Assembly: GCA_021777055.1 (NCBI GenBank) | Contig: JAIQZO010000043.1 | Location: forward strand, 1-64,000 | DNA from: Candidatus Anammoxibacter sp. | GTDB taxonomy: Bacteria; Planctomycetota; Brocadiia; Brocadiales; Anammoxibacteraceae | Direction of reading: 5' to 3' | DNA: 64,000 nt | Shown: piece after piece, positions 25,823-35,745 of the stretch | Layout: each line of letters opens with the position of its first letter | How positions within the stretch are numbered: the stretch's first letter is position 1 | Made by a program: the position numbers and the translations under genes | Notes under the pieces: generated by a model | What the model saw: only the letters and a program-made list of their open reading frames with translations | Told to the model about the DNA's origin: nothing | Databases searched by the model: none

Positions 25823-28084
25823 CTAAGGACTCCAAGTGAAAGGTTTAAAATCCTGATTTGTATGTTCACTAAAATGCGGTAACCTAATAATAAAAGTAGT
25901 TCCAACATCTAAGGATGTATTAAAACTTATTTCACCACTATGTTTATCTACAATCGTTGAATATGCCATGGATAAGCCTTGCCCTGCCCCCTTACCAGCT
26001 TCTTTAGTAGTAAAAAAAAGATCAAAAACCCTACTTTGAATTTCAGGGGGAATTCCTATACCAGTGTCACTTATACTTATCTCTATATAGTCCTTATGTC
26101 TTTTAGTCGTAATTCTGATCATACCTTTTTTTCCATCCTTCTCTTTTTTATTACGAGATTCAATTGCTTGGACAGCATTGACGATAAGATTTAAAAAGAC
26201 TTGATTCAGCTCATTAGGAAGGCAAAAAACAGATCCAAGGTTTTCATCCAGGTTAGTTTCTATTGAAGTAATATCTTTCCATTCATTACGGGATACTAAA
26301 ATCGTTCTCAATAAAGAATTGTTCAGATCAACGTGGCTCCTTTCTTGTGATCCAGGATTAGAAAACTCCTTCATTGCATTTACGATTTTAGAAACATGAT
26401 CAACATCTGATATGGTTTTATCTATAACCTTGGGTATTTCTTCAACTAAAAGTTCAAATCCCATAGAAGCTTTTATATCTTTATTATTTTCTATAACATT
26501 AACTAGACCACCCTCTTCTGCCATATTCCTTACATTTTCTAGTATCGTAGTCATCTCATCAAAAGAGACTTTAAGAAAATTTGTATTATCTCCTATCTGT
26601 TGAATAGGCGCATTGATTTCGTTGGAGACTCCAGCCGCTAGTTGGCCTATGGATTTCATTCTTTGAACTTGTAAAAGGTGTTCTTGCATTGCTTCAGACT
26701 CTTTCTGTGCTCTTTCTTTCTGCTTGATCTCTTCTTTAAGAGAATCGCTTTTCTCTCTCAATGTATCCATGACTTCATTATAACGATGAGCTATATGATC
26801 AATCTCTGTAAAGTCATCTACTTCTAATCTTTTATCTAAGTCTTCATTTCGTCTATGACGATTCATCACATCTAGCATAGAAAAGAGTATAGATCCCTCC
26901 TTATGCTCCGAAACATTAAGTCCAATATACTCATCATATCTACTTACTCTTAAAGGAAAATAAACATTAACTATTCGTAATATTAAATAGGAGGCAGGAA
27001 AGGAATAAAGCCCACAAACAATAACACCAAGAATTTGTATTTGAATTTGTTCAAATCGTCCCAGATCTGTACCTAACAAGTTTAAATCACCAAACAGACC
27101 AACAGATAAGGTCCCCCATATTCCTGATGCTAAATGTACGGGAACTGCTTTAATAACATCATCAATCTTGTAATGTTCCATAACATGAATGGTTAGTTGA
27201 CAGACAACAGCCCCAACACAACCTATCAAGATAGACTCGCGAATTGACACATAATGACAACTTGCCGTAATTGCTACTAATCCAGACAAAACACCATTAA
27301 TCGGATAAACTATCAGAAGTCGTTTATGTCTATAGAAACTTATGATTACTAACGTAATTGCTCCTGCAACAGGAGATAACAACGTCTTAACAATAATAAG
27401 GTTTGTGGTATCATTCAAAGTTAAAAGTGACCCCCCATTGAAACCAAACCACCCAAACCACAAAATCATCGTTCCTAAGATAACAACCGGCGCATTACTC
27501 CAAGGAATATGAACAGGCTTTCCCTCCCTAAAAACACCATAACGTGGTCCAATAATCAACAGACATGAAAGTGATACCCATCCTCCAACACCATGAACCA
27601 CAGTTGACCCGGCAAAATCTCGAAAACCTAAGGTTTCTAACCATCCTTCTCTCCCATCTGATAAAGCTCCCCCCCAAACCCAATGGCCAATGATCGGATA
27701 AATACAGAAAGAAGTTATTGCTACAATTAAAAGGTAACTAGAAAACTTTACTCTCTCTGCAATGGCCCCCGAAATAATGGTCACCGCTGTTCCACAAAAC
27801 ATTGCTTGAAAAAAGAAGAAACTAATGGAGGAAGGATTATTGGAATTCCACAGAAATTGATTATACCCAAGGATTCCCTTATATGAACTTCCAAACATAA
27901 AACCAAAACCCACAAGCCAAAATATTGCGACTGCGAAGATAAAATCGGTGAAGTTTTTTAAAGCCACATTAATTGAATTCTTATTCCTCACCATGCCTGT
28001 TTCAAGACACAAGAATCCTGCCTGCATGAAGAAAACAAGGAAAGCAGATATTAAAATCCAGATTGAATCGATTAATGGTTGCAT
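25823..28084 (-). CDS. Ammonium transporter-histidine kinase fusion with Asn at the phospho-acceptor position
   Basis: 753 residues from the ATG at 28084, preceded by GGAGGG; an in-frame GTG four codons earlier is less likely. Residues 1 to about 385 are an Amt/Rh-type transporter domain of eleven membrane helices. Conserved sites are present: DFAGSTVVH with His164, VHLASG with His317 (the twin-histidine pair), and WFGWFGFNGGS for the pore phenylalanine. A coiled linker (about 430-475) joins a kinase core. Its H-box reads IGQLAAGVSNEINAP, with Asn488 where the family has the phosphorylated His. The ATPase domain looks intact: N-box NELNQVFLNLIVNA, G1 SDTGIGIP, G2 GKGAGQGLSM. An Amt-kinase fusion is known from Candidatus Kuenenia (Ks-Amt5) as an ammonium sensor. 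No response regulator is encoded nearby. It may be a pseudokinase or a pure sensor. Confidence 0.93.
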   Translation of the reverse strand: MQPLIDSIWILISAFLVFFMQAGFLCLETGMVRNKNSINVALKNFTDFIFAVAIFWLVGFGFMFGSSYKGILGYNQFLWNSNNPSSISFFFFQAMFCGTAVTIISGAIAERVKFSSYLLIVAITSFCIYPIIGHWVWGGALSDGREGWLETLGFRDFAGSTVVHGVGGWVSLSCLLIIGPRYGVFREGKPVHIPWSNAPVVILGTMILWFGWFGFNGGSLLTLNDTTNLIIVKTLLSPVAGAITLVIISFYRHKRLLIVYPINGVLSGLVAITASCHYVSIRESILIGCVGAVVCQLTIHVMEHYKIDDVIKAVPVHLASGIWGTLSVGLFGDLNLLGTDLGRFEQIQIQILGVIVCGLYSFPASYLILRIVNVYFPLRVSRYDEYIGLNVSEHKEGSILFSMLDVMNRHRRNEDLDKRLEVDDFTEIDHIAHRYNEVMDTLREKSDSLKEEIKQKERAQKESEAMQEHLLQVQRMKSIGQLAAGVSNEINAPIQQIGDNTNFLKVSFDEMTTILENVRNMAEEGGLVNVIENNKDIKASMGFELLVEEIPKVIDKTISDVDHVSKIVNAMKEFSNPGSQERSHVDLNNSLLRTILVSRNEWKDITSIETNLDENLGSVFCLPNELNQVFLNLIVNAVQAIESRNKKEKDGKKGMIRITTKRHKDYIEISISDTGIGIPPEIQSRVFDLFFTTKEAGKGAGQGLSMAYSTIVDKHSGEISFNTSLDVGTTFIIRLPHFSEHTNQDFKPFTWSP

Positions 28085-28565
28085 CGTTCCCTCCACCTGA
28101 ATAACAAAGTAATTAGATCGTCTTTGTTTATTGTCTTTAACTTTTGATATATTCTATTAAGTTAAAAGAAATTTCAAAGCTGCAAGTTATGCACTATATT
28201 AATTATTTGATGCATATCAATGCTTTACAATAACTGTTTTCCGGTCTTATATAGTGTTTTAAACTATCTTTAAGAAAAAGCGAAAATTGTATTGCTCGTA
28301 ATTTACACTTTGTATAAATTGAAAGTAAACTGCGATAGTTTCTATGCGAAGGCTTAGCAATAATCTTGAGATTCAATAACTGGAATGTTGTTGTTTATCT
28401 GATTGTCACTATAGGTAAATCGGCAGGTCTATTATGATTTTTTACTGAAGATTGGAGAGCCAAGACGAATATCATTTATTCCCATCAGAGCCGGCAACCT
28501 TAACTACAAGAAAAGGTTATCAGTTCTGATGGGAATAAATTGAATAGAGAATGACATACAATCCT
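28085..28565. other. Intergenic region with a long perfect inverted repeat
   Basis: About 480 bases containing the upstream region of the Amt-kinase gene and the end of sdhB. The only strong structure is the inverted repeat at 28474-28540. Confidence 0.6.
28474..28540 (-). terminator. Long stem-loop downstream of sdhB
   Basis: ATTTATTCCCATCAGA and TCTGATGGGAATAAAT are perfect 16-base complements, with an inner AACCTT/AAGGTT pair. It begins 26 bases after the sdhB stop codon on the minus strand. The A/T-rich ends would give a U-rich tail in that orientation, so termination of sdhCAB is plausible. It could also be a mobile-element remnant. Confidence 0.6.
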
Positions 28566-29333
28566 CTAGCTAAGAACAGCCTTAATGTATTCGCGCTTCA
28601 TTCTGGCAATATTTGATATGGATATCTCTTTCGGGCAGGCAGCTTCACATTCACCAACATTGGAACAATCACCAAACCCCTCTTTATCCATTTGATCAAC
28701 CATGCTTTGCGCCCTCTGCTTTCGTTCGACTTGTCCCTGTGGAAGCAAGGCCAGATGTGAAATTTTAGCGGATGTGAACAACGATGCTGATGCATTTGGA
28801 CACGCAGCCACACAAGCACCACAGCCAATACACGCAGCTGCATCCATAGCCATATCACTGTTCGCTTTTGGAATAGGAATGGAGTTTGCGTCAGGGGTAC
28901 CTCCTGTATTTACAGAGATAAATCCTCCAGCCGTAATTATGCGATCAAACGCGCTTCTATCGATAACTAAATCTTTCACCACCGGAAAGGCCTTTGACCT
29001 TAATGGTTCAATATATATCTTATCGCCATTTTTAAAATTCCGCATATGCAATTGACAAACAGTAGTAGCTCTTTGTGGGCCATGAGCCTGGCCGTTAATA
29101 ACCACACCGCAAGTACCGCAAATACCCTCTCGACAATCACTGTCAAACTCAATGGGATCCGCCGATGATTTTATGAGACCTTCGTTTACCACATCAAGCA
29201 TCTCAAGAAAAGACATATCCGTCGATATATTTTCAGCTGCATATGTCTGCATCGTTCCTTTTGCCTCTGCATTAGGCTGACGCCAGACAAGCAAAGTCAA
29301 ATTTATATTTTTTTCAGTTTTTTCTTCGCTCAT
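28566..29333 (-). CDS. sdhB: Succinate dehydrogenase / fumarate reductase iron-sulfur subunit
   Basis: 255 residues. It carries electrons between the flavin of SdhA and the quinone site. Cluster ligands: [2Fe-2S] Cys67, Cys72, Cys75 and Cys93; then C168-x2-C171-x2-C174-x3-C178-P and C223-x5-C229-x3-C233-P for the [4Fe-4S] and [3Fe-4S] clusters. All ligands are present. Last gene of sdhCAB, five bases after sdhA. The gene order and a single large membrane subunit match the type-B enzymes of Bacillus and Wolinella, which use menaquinone. Direction (succinate oxidation or fumarate reduction) cannot be decided from sequence. Confidence 0.95.
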   Translation of the reverse strand: MSEEKTEKNINLTLLVWRQPNAEAKGTMQTYAAENISTDMSFLEMLDVVNEGLIKSSADPIEFDSDCREGICGTCGVVINGQAHGPQRATTVCQLHMRNFKNGDKIYIEPLRSKAFPVVKDLVIDRSAFDRIITAGGFISVNTGGTPDANSIPIPKANSDMAMDAAACIGCGACVAACPNASASLFTSAKISHLALLPQGQVERKQRAQSMVDQMDKEGFGDCSNVGECEAACPKEISISNIARMKREYIKAVLS

Positions 29334-29338
29334 GATTT

Positions 29339-31252
29339 TTATTTATAACTTCTCTGAGACAATTTAACGTTATTAAATACAAGCTCTTCTTTATTCAGTT
29401 TTGCCGCGCTCTCCTCCCCTGTATACTCCCAGGCAGATACATAGCTGAACTCATCATCATTACGTTTTGCTTCTCCCTCATCTGTCCTGCTCTCCTCTCT
29501 GAAATGCCCTCCGCACGATTCTGACCTTTCCAATGAATCTCTTGCCATTAACTCTCCAAGCTCCAAAAAGTCAGCAACTCGCCCGGCAAACTCCAAGTTT
29601 TTATTCAGATCACCAACCGTCGTGGGGATATTCAGATTATTCCAGAACTCTTCGCGAAGTTTAGGTATCTCTTCCAACGCTTTCTTTAAACCCTCTTCAT
29701 TACGCGCCATACCAACATAATCCCACATTATTTTACCTAACTCACGGTGTATTTCCCGTGGGGTTTTATTTCCATTGATAGAAAGCAGCTTTGTGATACG
29801 TTTATTAACAGCATCTTCACTCTCTTTAAACTCAGACTGATTAATATCAACTGGTGGTAGATCTGTTTGGGCAAGATAGTGTCCAAGTGTATATGGTATA
29901 ACAAAATATCCATCCGCTAATCCCTGCATTAACGCACTTGCACCCAATCGGTTAGCTCCATGGTCTGAAAAATTGGCCTCACCCAGTACATGCAGACCAG
30001 GAATGGTGCTCATGAGGTTATAGTCTACCCATAACCCTCCCATAGTATAGTGTACTGCCGGATAAATCGTCATAGCAGATTTGTACGGATTTTCATCTTT
30101 AATCCTTTCATACATATCAAACAAATTACCATACTTTTCCTTAATGGTCGTCTCACCAAGACGTTTTATAGCGTCCGCAAAATCAAGATAAACAGCAAGT
30201 CCCGATGCCCCAACTCCGCGTCCTTCATCACAAACCTCTTTAGCATTTCTTGAAGCAATATCACGGGGTACTAAATTTCCAAAACTCGGATATTTTTCTT
30301 CCAGATAATAACTTCTCTCATCTTCAGGTATCTGATTCGGTTTACGGTTATCACCCTTCTTTTTAGGCACCCATACGCGGCCATCATTTCTAAGACTTTC
30401 ACTCATCAATGTTAACTTGGATTGGTGATCACCTGAAACAGGTATGCAAGTGGGATGTATCTGTGTGTAACATGGATTTGCGAAGTAAGCCCCTTTTTTA
30501 TAACAACGCCATGCGGCAGTCGCATTAGAGTTAACGGCATTTGTTGAAAGGAAAAATACATTCCCGTACCCACCAGTTGCCAGTACAACAGCATCACCTG
30601 CATGGGATTCAATCTCCCCGCTAACAAGGTTTCTAACGGTAATACCCCTTGCTTTACCGTCAATCAAAACCAAATCAAGCATCTCTCTGCGTGTTAATAG
30701 ATCAACATTACCTTTGTTTACCTGTCTCATTAAGGCGCTATACGCACCAAGCAGTAACTGCTGTCCCGTTTGTCCACGAGCATAAAATGTACGTGAAACC
30801 TGCGCTCCTCCGAAAGATCTGTTATCTAAAAGTCCCCCGTAGTCCCTTGCAAACGGAACCCCTTGGGCAACACACTGATCAATTATACTAGTACTGATTT
30901 GTGCCAGACGATATACATTTGATTCCCTTGATCTAAAATCACCACCCTTAATTGTATCGTAAAATAACCGCCAGACATTATCCCCGTCATTGGGATAATT
31001 CTTTGCCGCATTAATGCCGCCCTGTGCAGCTATACTATGTGCCCTGCGGGCAGAATCTTGTATACAAAAGCTCTTAACATTGTAACCCAACGCAGCTAGG
31101 CTTGCACCGGCTGACGCCCCTGCCAACCCTGTACCAACAACTAAAATAGTGTATTTTCTCTTGTTTGCCGGATTAACCAGTTTAACGTCAAAACGATGCT
31201 TATCCCACATCTCCGACAGGGGATAATTAGGCTCTCTTGAATCTAATTTCAT
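29339..31252 (-). CDS. sdhA: Succinate dehydrogenase / fumarate reductase flavoprotein subunit
   Basis: 637 residues, typical of type-B SdhA. An FAD-binding Rossmann segment ([19 protein letters not shown]) lies near residues 38-56. The [10 protein letters not shown] segment carries the histidine that in this family binds FAD covalently. [11 protein letters not shown] and [14 protein letters not shown] are active-site and FAD-binding blocks, and the C-terminal [12 protein letters not shown] motif is intact. It interconverts succinate and fumarate on the cytoplasmic face. Overlaps sdhC by four bases and precedes sdhB by five, so the three are one operon. No truncation or unusual residue was found. 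Confidence 0.95.
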   Translation of the reverse strand: MKLDSREPNYPLSEMWDKHRFDVKLVNPANKRKYTILVVGTGLAGASAGASLAALGYNVKSFCIQDSARRAHSIAAQGGINAAKNYPNDGDNVWRLFYDTIKGGDFRSRESNVYRLAQISTSIIDQCVAQGVPFARDYGGLLDNRSFGGAQVSRTFYARGQTGQQLLLGAYSALMRQVNKGNVDLLTRREMLDLVLIDGKARGITVRNLVSGEIESHAGDAVVLATGGYGNVFFLSTNAVNSNATAAWRCYKKGAYFANPCYTQIHPTCIPVSGDHQSKLTLMSESLRNDGRVWVPKKKGDNRKPNQIPEDERSYYLEEKYPSFGNLVPRDIASRNAKEVCDEGRGVGASGLAVYLDFADAIKRLGETTIKEKYGNLFDMYERIKDENPYKSAMTIYPAVHYTMGGLWVDYNLMSTIPGLHVLGEANFSDHGANRLGASALMQGLADGYFVIPYTLGHYLAQTDLPPVDINQSEFKESEDAVNKRITKLLSINGNKTPREIHRELGKIMWDYVGMARNEEGLKKALEEIPKLREEFWNNLNIPTTVGDLNKNLEFAGRVADFLELGELMARDSLERSESCGGHFREESRTDEGEAKRNDDEFSYVSAWEYTGEESAAKLNKEELVFNNVKLSQRSYK

Positions 31253-31947
31253 ACAATGGACCCTGTGAAATATATAAAAATAGGTATAAATAAAAAACCG
31301 AGTGAGAACGTTATGGCAACAAAGATACCCACTGCAAAAATAAATTTATTATATTTTGCATGATTCAATCCCAGCGACTGAAACGCACTCCAGAAACCAT
31401 GTCTTAAATGAAGCAATAACAACGTCATTACTGCCGTATAAAAAGCAACATACCATCCTTTACTAAACCACTCGACAACAAGACGATGCAAATCTCGAAC
31501 ATCCTCGCCATGGACCAACTTAACATACCCCTCTTTAATGCCCGGTCCGTATTTAAAAGTGATCAAATGCACCACAATAAAGATCAGCATCACAATGCCG
31601 GTATAAATCATTGTAGAAGAGCCTATGGATTTATGGCTAGTGCCTCCCAGGTTTTTTGTCACAAAATATTTTACAGGTCTTGCATCCTTTTTCTTAAGAA
31701 CGATCGTAATGGCAATTATAAAGTGGGTGATAAAAATTCCCAGTAGTCCAAGTTCTGCAACATACAAAACAACACCAAGATCTTCAAGCTTATGAGCATA
31801 AGCATTAAATGAACTCGAATTACTCCTTAAAAGCTGTAAATTTCCAATGAGATGAACAATTACAAACAATACCAAAGATAATGCCGTAACCGCCATTACA
31901 AGCTTTTTACCCACCGACGACTTTACTAAAGTTATTACCGGAAGCAT
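31249..31947 (-). CDS. sdhC: Succinate dehydrogenase / fumarate reductase cytochrome b subunit (type B)
   Basis: 232 residues from the ATG at 31947, chosen over an in-frame TTG five codons upstream because GGAG lies about nine bases before this ATG. Five membrane helices are visible, with histidines in helices (VHLIGNL near 37, THFIIAI near 81, VVHLITF near 126, LLHLRHGFW near 182) as in the di-haem single-subunit anchors. It binds haem b and the quinone. It overlaps sdhA by four bases (ATGA-type coupling). First gene of the operon; 193 bases separate it from the divergent symporter gene. Confidence 0.9.
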   Translation of the reverse strand: MLPVITLVKSSVGKKLVMAVTALSLVLFVIVHLIGNLQLLRSNSSSFNAYAHKLEDLGVVLYVAELGLLGIFITHFIIAITIVLKKKDARPVKYFVTKNLGGTSHKSIGSSTMIYTGIVMLIFIVVHLITFKYGPGIKEGYVKLVHGEDVRDLHRLVVEWFSKGWYVAFYTAVMTLLLLHLRHGFWSAFQSLGLNHAKYNKFIFAVGIFVAITFSLGFLFIPIFIYFTGSIV

Positions 31948-32140
31948 AACATTATACTCCAATTAAAAATTTGCGCTTTATCACAAAATATTATAGATTA
32001 AGACCCCTAATAATCATTACCGACAAAGATAAGTGGGCCTTGGTTCGTAAACCAGGTAGATTTATACTATGAAAATTTTCTTTATTAAACAACCTTTTTT
32101 TTCATCATATATCAATATTTTTAATTGATATATTGTCATC

Positions 32141-33382
32141 ATGTCACAAAAGCATTCACTATTTATACTTTATGCTATTATCACCGGTGTTATTTCTGGA
32201 ATCATTACTGGATGGTTTTTTGGCACAACAATGTTAAAGTTCTCCTGGATGGGCACGGTTTTTCTCAACGCATTGAAAGGTATTATTGTACCGCTAGTCT
32301 TTACATCCGTTGTCAGTAGTGTTGCATCACTGGGTGATATCCGTAAGCTTGGAAGACTTGGAGGTATTACCGTTGCGTATTATTTTGTTACCACTTCATT
32401 GGCGGTAATCATTGGCCTGGTTGCGGTAAACATTATTAAACCAGGTGCAAACCTGCATTTCAATGATGTAGGTTCGGCAGATGCAATTATCAATAACAAT
32501 GAAATTGCAACCTTAAGTGACATATTAATCTCAATGGTCTCACCAAACCTCTTTGCATCTGCCGCTAATACGCAGGTCTTACCCATAATCCTGTTTTCCG
32601 TATTGTTTGGAGCAGCATTTACAACATTGGAAAAACAGGGCAATACGGTAAATGAATTCTTTACCGGTGCAAATAACGCCATGTTAAAATTGGTTGGCTG
32701 GATTATGTATCTCGCACCTTTGGGTATCTTCTCACTTGTCTCCGCCCGGATTGCAAAAGCGGGAGGAGGTGACGCGTTTCTAAAAGAAGTAATTGGTGTG
32801 GGGCTACATGTTGCAACGGTTTTAAGCGGTCTGGCAATCCATTTTATAATCCTGTTTATTATACTCTTTTTCATTGGACGCAGAGGCTTTTCATATTTGT
32901 CAACCATGCTGAATGCGTTGCTAACAGCCTTTGGCACCGCCAGTTCGTCCGCAACACTTCCCATTACAATGGAGTGTGCTGATGAGAGTAAAATTAATGG
33001 CAAAGTAACAAGGTTCACACTACCTCTTGGCAGCACTATTAACATGGATGGCACAGCTCTTTATGAAGCCGCAGCAGCCCTATTTATTGCTCAGGCATAC
33101 GGTATTGAACTGGGTGTAGGACAACAAGTAATAGTCTTTATTACCGCAACCCTGGCAGCCATAGGAGCGGCCGGTATTCCAGAAGCCGGCTTAGTAACAA
33201 TGATAATCGTCTTAAATGCCGTAGGTCTTCCAACAGACGGTATTGCATTATTGCTAACAGTTGACTGGTTTCTTGACCGTTTCCGTACATCAATAAATGT
33301 TTGGGGAGATGCGGTTGGCGCCGCAGTTGTAGACAGGTATACTTCCGCGGCATTACCTGACGTTGAGACTAAAAACAAGTAA
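32141..33382 (+). CDS. Dicarboxylate/amino acid:cation symporter (DAACS family)
   Basis: 413 residues with the family's helix pattern. Recognised by the SSSATLP reentrant loop (in FGTASSSATLPIT), the NMDGTALYE motif of helix 7, the second reentrant loop around AAIGAAGIPEAGL, and the WGDAVGAAVVDR segment near the end. Family members (GltP, DctA) import glutamate, aspartate or C4-dicarboxylates with protons or sodium. Divergent from sdhCAB, which suggests, but does not prove, a C4-dicarboxylate substrate. No strong ribosome site. The stop codon is followed closely by a 9-base tandem repeat array. Confidence 0.92.
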   Translation: MSQKHSLFILYAIITGVISGIITGWFFGTTMLKFSWMGTVFLNALKGIIVPLVFTSVVSSVASLGDIRKLGRLGGITVAYYFVTTSLAVIIGLVAVNIIKPGANLHFNDVGSADAIINNNEIATLSDILISMVSPNLFASAANTQVLPIILFSVLFGAAFTTLEKQGNTVNEFFTGANNAMLKLVGWIMYLAPLGIFSLVSARIAKAGGGDAFLKEVIGVGLHVATVLSGLAIHFIILFIILFFIGRRGFSYLSTMLNALLTAFGTASSSATLPITMECADESKINGKVTRFTLPLGSTINMDGTALYEAAAALFIAQAYGIELGVGQQVIVFITATLAAIGAAGIPEAGLVTMIIVLNAVGLPTDGIALLLTVDWFLDRFRTSINVWGDAVGAAVVDRYTSAALPDVETKNK

Positions 33383-33433
33383 CTACTTAGGCGAATAGGC
33401 TGAAGTAAATTAGCGATTTCACGGAAATCTAAT

Positions 33434-33620
33434 AGCTCTTAGCTCTTAGCTATCAGCTCTTAGCTCTTAGCTCTTAGCTCTTAGCTCTTAGCTCTTAGCT
33501 CTTAGCTCTTAGCTCTTAGCTCTTAGCTCTTAGCTCTTAGCTCTCAGCTCTTAGCTCTCAGCTCTTAGCTCTCAGCTCTTAGCTCTTAGCTCTTAGCTCT
33601 CAGCTCTCAGCTCTCAGCTC
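33434..33620. repeat. 9-base tandem repeat, long array (about 21 units)
   Basis: Near-perfect head-to-tail units AGCTCTTAG with scattered AGCTCTCAG variants and one interruption near 33450. It fills the space between two convergent genes and ends three bases before the stop codon of the coiled-coil gene. Because each unit contains the palindrome AGCT, the array can fold on itself. A shorter inverted-orientation array is at 22743-22800. Confidence 0.95.
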
Positions 33621-33623
33621 CCA

Positions 33624-35048
33624 TCACCGCTCTATCACCTGTAGAGGGTCCCCATTTGGGCCAAATACAAAGGCATATTTTGCAATCTCATCTATTTCAA
33701 CTCCGGGAATTATTTCTGTGAAATGTTTTGCCTCACCACCAATAAACCCTATTAAAGAGAATTCCTGTTCCCGTAAAAGTTGCCCTTGATTATCATAAAG
33801 AATAATCTTGAACTCCGCCACGCTATAATCAGTTCCGGACGAGCTTAAAATCACGCCGGATAATTCTACCGACGACCCAAACGGCATCAACAAAACATCT
33901 TTGGCATAAAACCCATCTCCTATCTCCCAATATCCTTGATCCTTTAATATATCATAAATCTTTTCCTCCGTGTTTGACGATTGAAATGTATCTAAACTAG
34001 CCTGCTCATTAACCTTCTCTATTCCTTCCTGCCCATCTGAATCAGAGGTCTGCTCACTTTCCCTGTAAGATGTTCCGTATAAATAATCTCCCAGTAACTT
34101 TTTCTCTTGTTCGGTTTCAACAATTTCCATATCGTCGTCATTATCCAAAAGCTGTTTATCGTGCTTAACAACAATTTCTGCAATTACATTTAACTGCTCT
34201 TCTATTGACTTTACGTCAGGATTCATTCTCTTTTTTGTCTTTTTGTACTCCTTTTTTAACAAAGTAGTCTCTATCCCTTGATCTTCTACTTCTTTCCTTA
34301 ACTGAGCCGTCGCCTCTTTTATTGTGTCCATTGTATCAGATGTTTCGTTGTCTTTTTGTTCTAGAATTTTTAAACGTTGAGACATTTTCTCTAATTTCTT
34401 TTCATTCAACCGTTCTGTATCAATTGGTTCACGTTCTCTTATAGCACTCAACTCTTTTTTTGTTACAGTCTCTTTTATCTCATTAACTGAGTCAATTGCG
34501 TTAGCATATTTCCGTTCCAACTTGTCAAGCCTAGATATTATCACCTGAACCTCTTCATCCTTTGAATCTATTTCATTAATCTTTTTCCTTATAGACTCAA
34601 GTTCTTCCTCGTCTTTTAGTTTTTTTACTATGACAGCCGGCCCGTGGTGCTGCTCGTATTCATGTTCTAACATCAGAAGCCTCTGTTTGATCTCATCCAG
34701 GACTGTCCCTCCCACCTTACTCATCTCACCATGTTTACTAAGCTTAATTCCATCAATAGCTTTGTGCATGGAACGCAATTCATCTTTTATCCCCTCCACC
34801 ATCCCAATACATTTACTGACCATAGACTTCAATTCAGAAAGCTCATTACACATTTTCGCATCTTCTGAAACTTCCTCACCTTCTGACAACTCTGAAGATT
34901 CCTCCAACCGACTCTCCCCTTCAGAACTCTCACTGTTTTCAGTTAAGCCATAAAATCTCTGCAACATATTCTCATCTTCTGAACTGTTCGCATTTACTGA
35001 AAAAATCAGACAAAAAGCAAAAACAACAAATACATGTCTGCAGATCAT
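33624..35048 (-). CDS. Secreted coiled-coil protein with C-terminal FxLYD-like domain
   Basis: 474 residues. The start is the ATG at 35048 because GGAGGTG stands four bases before it; a frame-extending ATG twelve codons upstream overlaps the previous gene and lacks such a site. Signal peptide 1-22 (ending VNANS). Next is a Ser/Glu-rich acidic stretch (about 35-65), then a long coiled coil (about 65-310) rich in Lys, Glu and Ile/Leu heptads. The last 80 residues form a beta-domain similar to FxLYD: VELSGVILSSSG, then FKIILYDNQG. This fits a periplasmic or envelope structural protein. It follows the DUF1499 gene at once and is probably co-transcribed with it. The specific role is unknown. Confidence 0.8.
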   Translation of the reverse strand: MICRHVFVVFAFCLIFSVNANSSEDENMLQRFYGLTENSESSEGESRLEESSELSEGEEVSEDAKMCNELSELKSMVSKCIGMVEGIKDELRSMHKAIDGIKLSKHGEMSKVGGTVLDEIKQRLLMLEHEYEQHHGPAVIVKKLKDEEELESIRKKINEIDSKDEEVQVIISRLDKLERKYANAIDSVNEIKETVTKKELSAIREREPIDTERLNEKKLEKMSQRLKILEQKDNETSDTMDTIKEATAQLRKEVEDQGIETTLLKKEYKKTKKRMNPDVKSIEEQLNVIAEIVVKHDKQLLDNDDDMEIVETEQEKKLLGDYLYGTSYRESEQTSDSDGQEGIEKVNEQASLDTFQSSNTEEKIYDILKDQGYWEIGDGFYAKDVLLMPFGSSVELSGVILSSSGTDYSVAEFKIILYDNQGQLLREQEFSLIGFIGGEAKHFTEIIPGVEIDEIAKYAFVFGPNGDPLQVIER

Positions 35049-35080
35049 CAAACACCTCCATTGATTTGTATCAATACAGA

Positions 35081-35542
35081 TCATCTTGTAACCTGTTTAA
35101 ATTCTTCAACAATATTCTCCACCCTTTTTCTGTTCACTCCTAAATCTGAATATCCAACCCTCGAAGAAGATCGCAATTGTATCACTTTGTTTGTTTCATC
35201 CAGTCGCAACTCAAGATCATCTACAAATCTAAACAGTTGGCTAACATAAGTTGCATGTAAATATTTCCCATCATCCTCTTTAACTATTTTACCACCTGAC
35301 AAAGAAACAATACGCTTTACACAATCCCAGGCATCTTTGCTTTCCTGATTATAATTAATAGGATCCACATAATGAACCGTATCTCCACGGTTAACACTCT
35401 CACTACAGACCCAGTTAGGTTTATTATTACCACCCCCGAGTCGACCGCCAGTTAACCCTAAAGGTGGCTGAATACGTGACATGATAGAGATAGCAACTAT
35501 ACAAACAACAATAAATATCAGAAAATAGATGAAATATGTCAT
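35081..35542 (-). CDS. DUF1499 family membrane-anchored protein
   Basis: 153 residues. One N-terminal hydrophobic segment (2-21) acts as anchor or signal. The remainder matches the DUF1499 pattern: PNWVCSES near 42-49, WDCVKRIV, KYLHATYVSQLFRFVDDLE, then RSSSRVGYSDLGVNRKR near the end. The biochemical function of the family is not established. Its stop codon is 32 bases from the start of the coiled-coil gene, so the pair looks like an operon. Confidence 0.85.
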   Translation of the reverse strand: MTYFIYFLIFIVVCIVAISIMSRIQPPLGLTGGRLGGGNNKPNWVCSESVNRGDTVHYVDPINYNQESKDAWDCVKRIVSLSGGKIVKEDDGKYLHATYVSQLFRFVDDLELRLDETNKVIQLRSSSRVGYSDLGVNRKRVENIVEEFKQVTR

Positions 35543-35745
35543 TGATTTACCTTATATAGAGTTTCTTAAATTTTGTTAAAAATAAATAAACTAATTAGGT
35601 GGACAGGCAGAAGAGTAAAGGCTGTAAGTAATAGCCACGGTCTTTTTGCTTTTCACGGTTAAACTGCTGTTTTCAGTCCGTCACTCTGATTAAGTACAAA
35701 ATAAATTAGATGAAATAATCCAGTGTTTATTATCTTGGTAAGAAA

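Noticed and set aside
33434..33620. Possible CRISPR array
   Set aside because: Units are 9 bases with no spacers and no cas genes are present; it is a simple tandem repeat.
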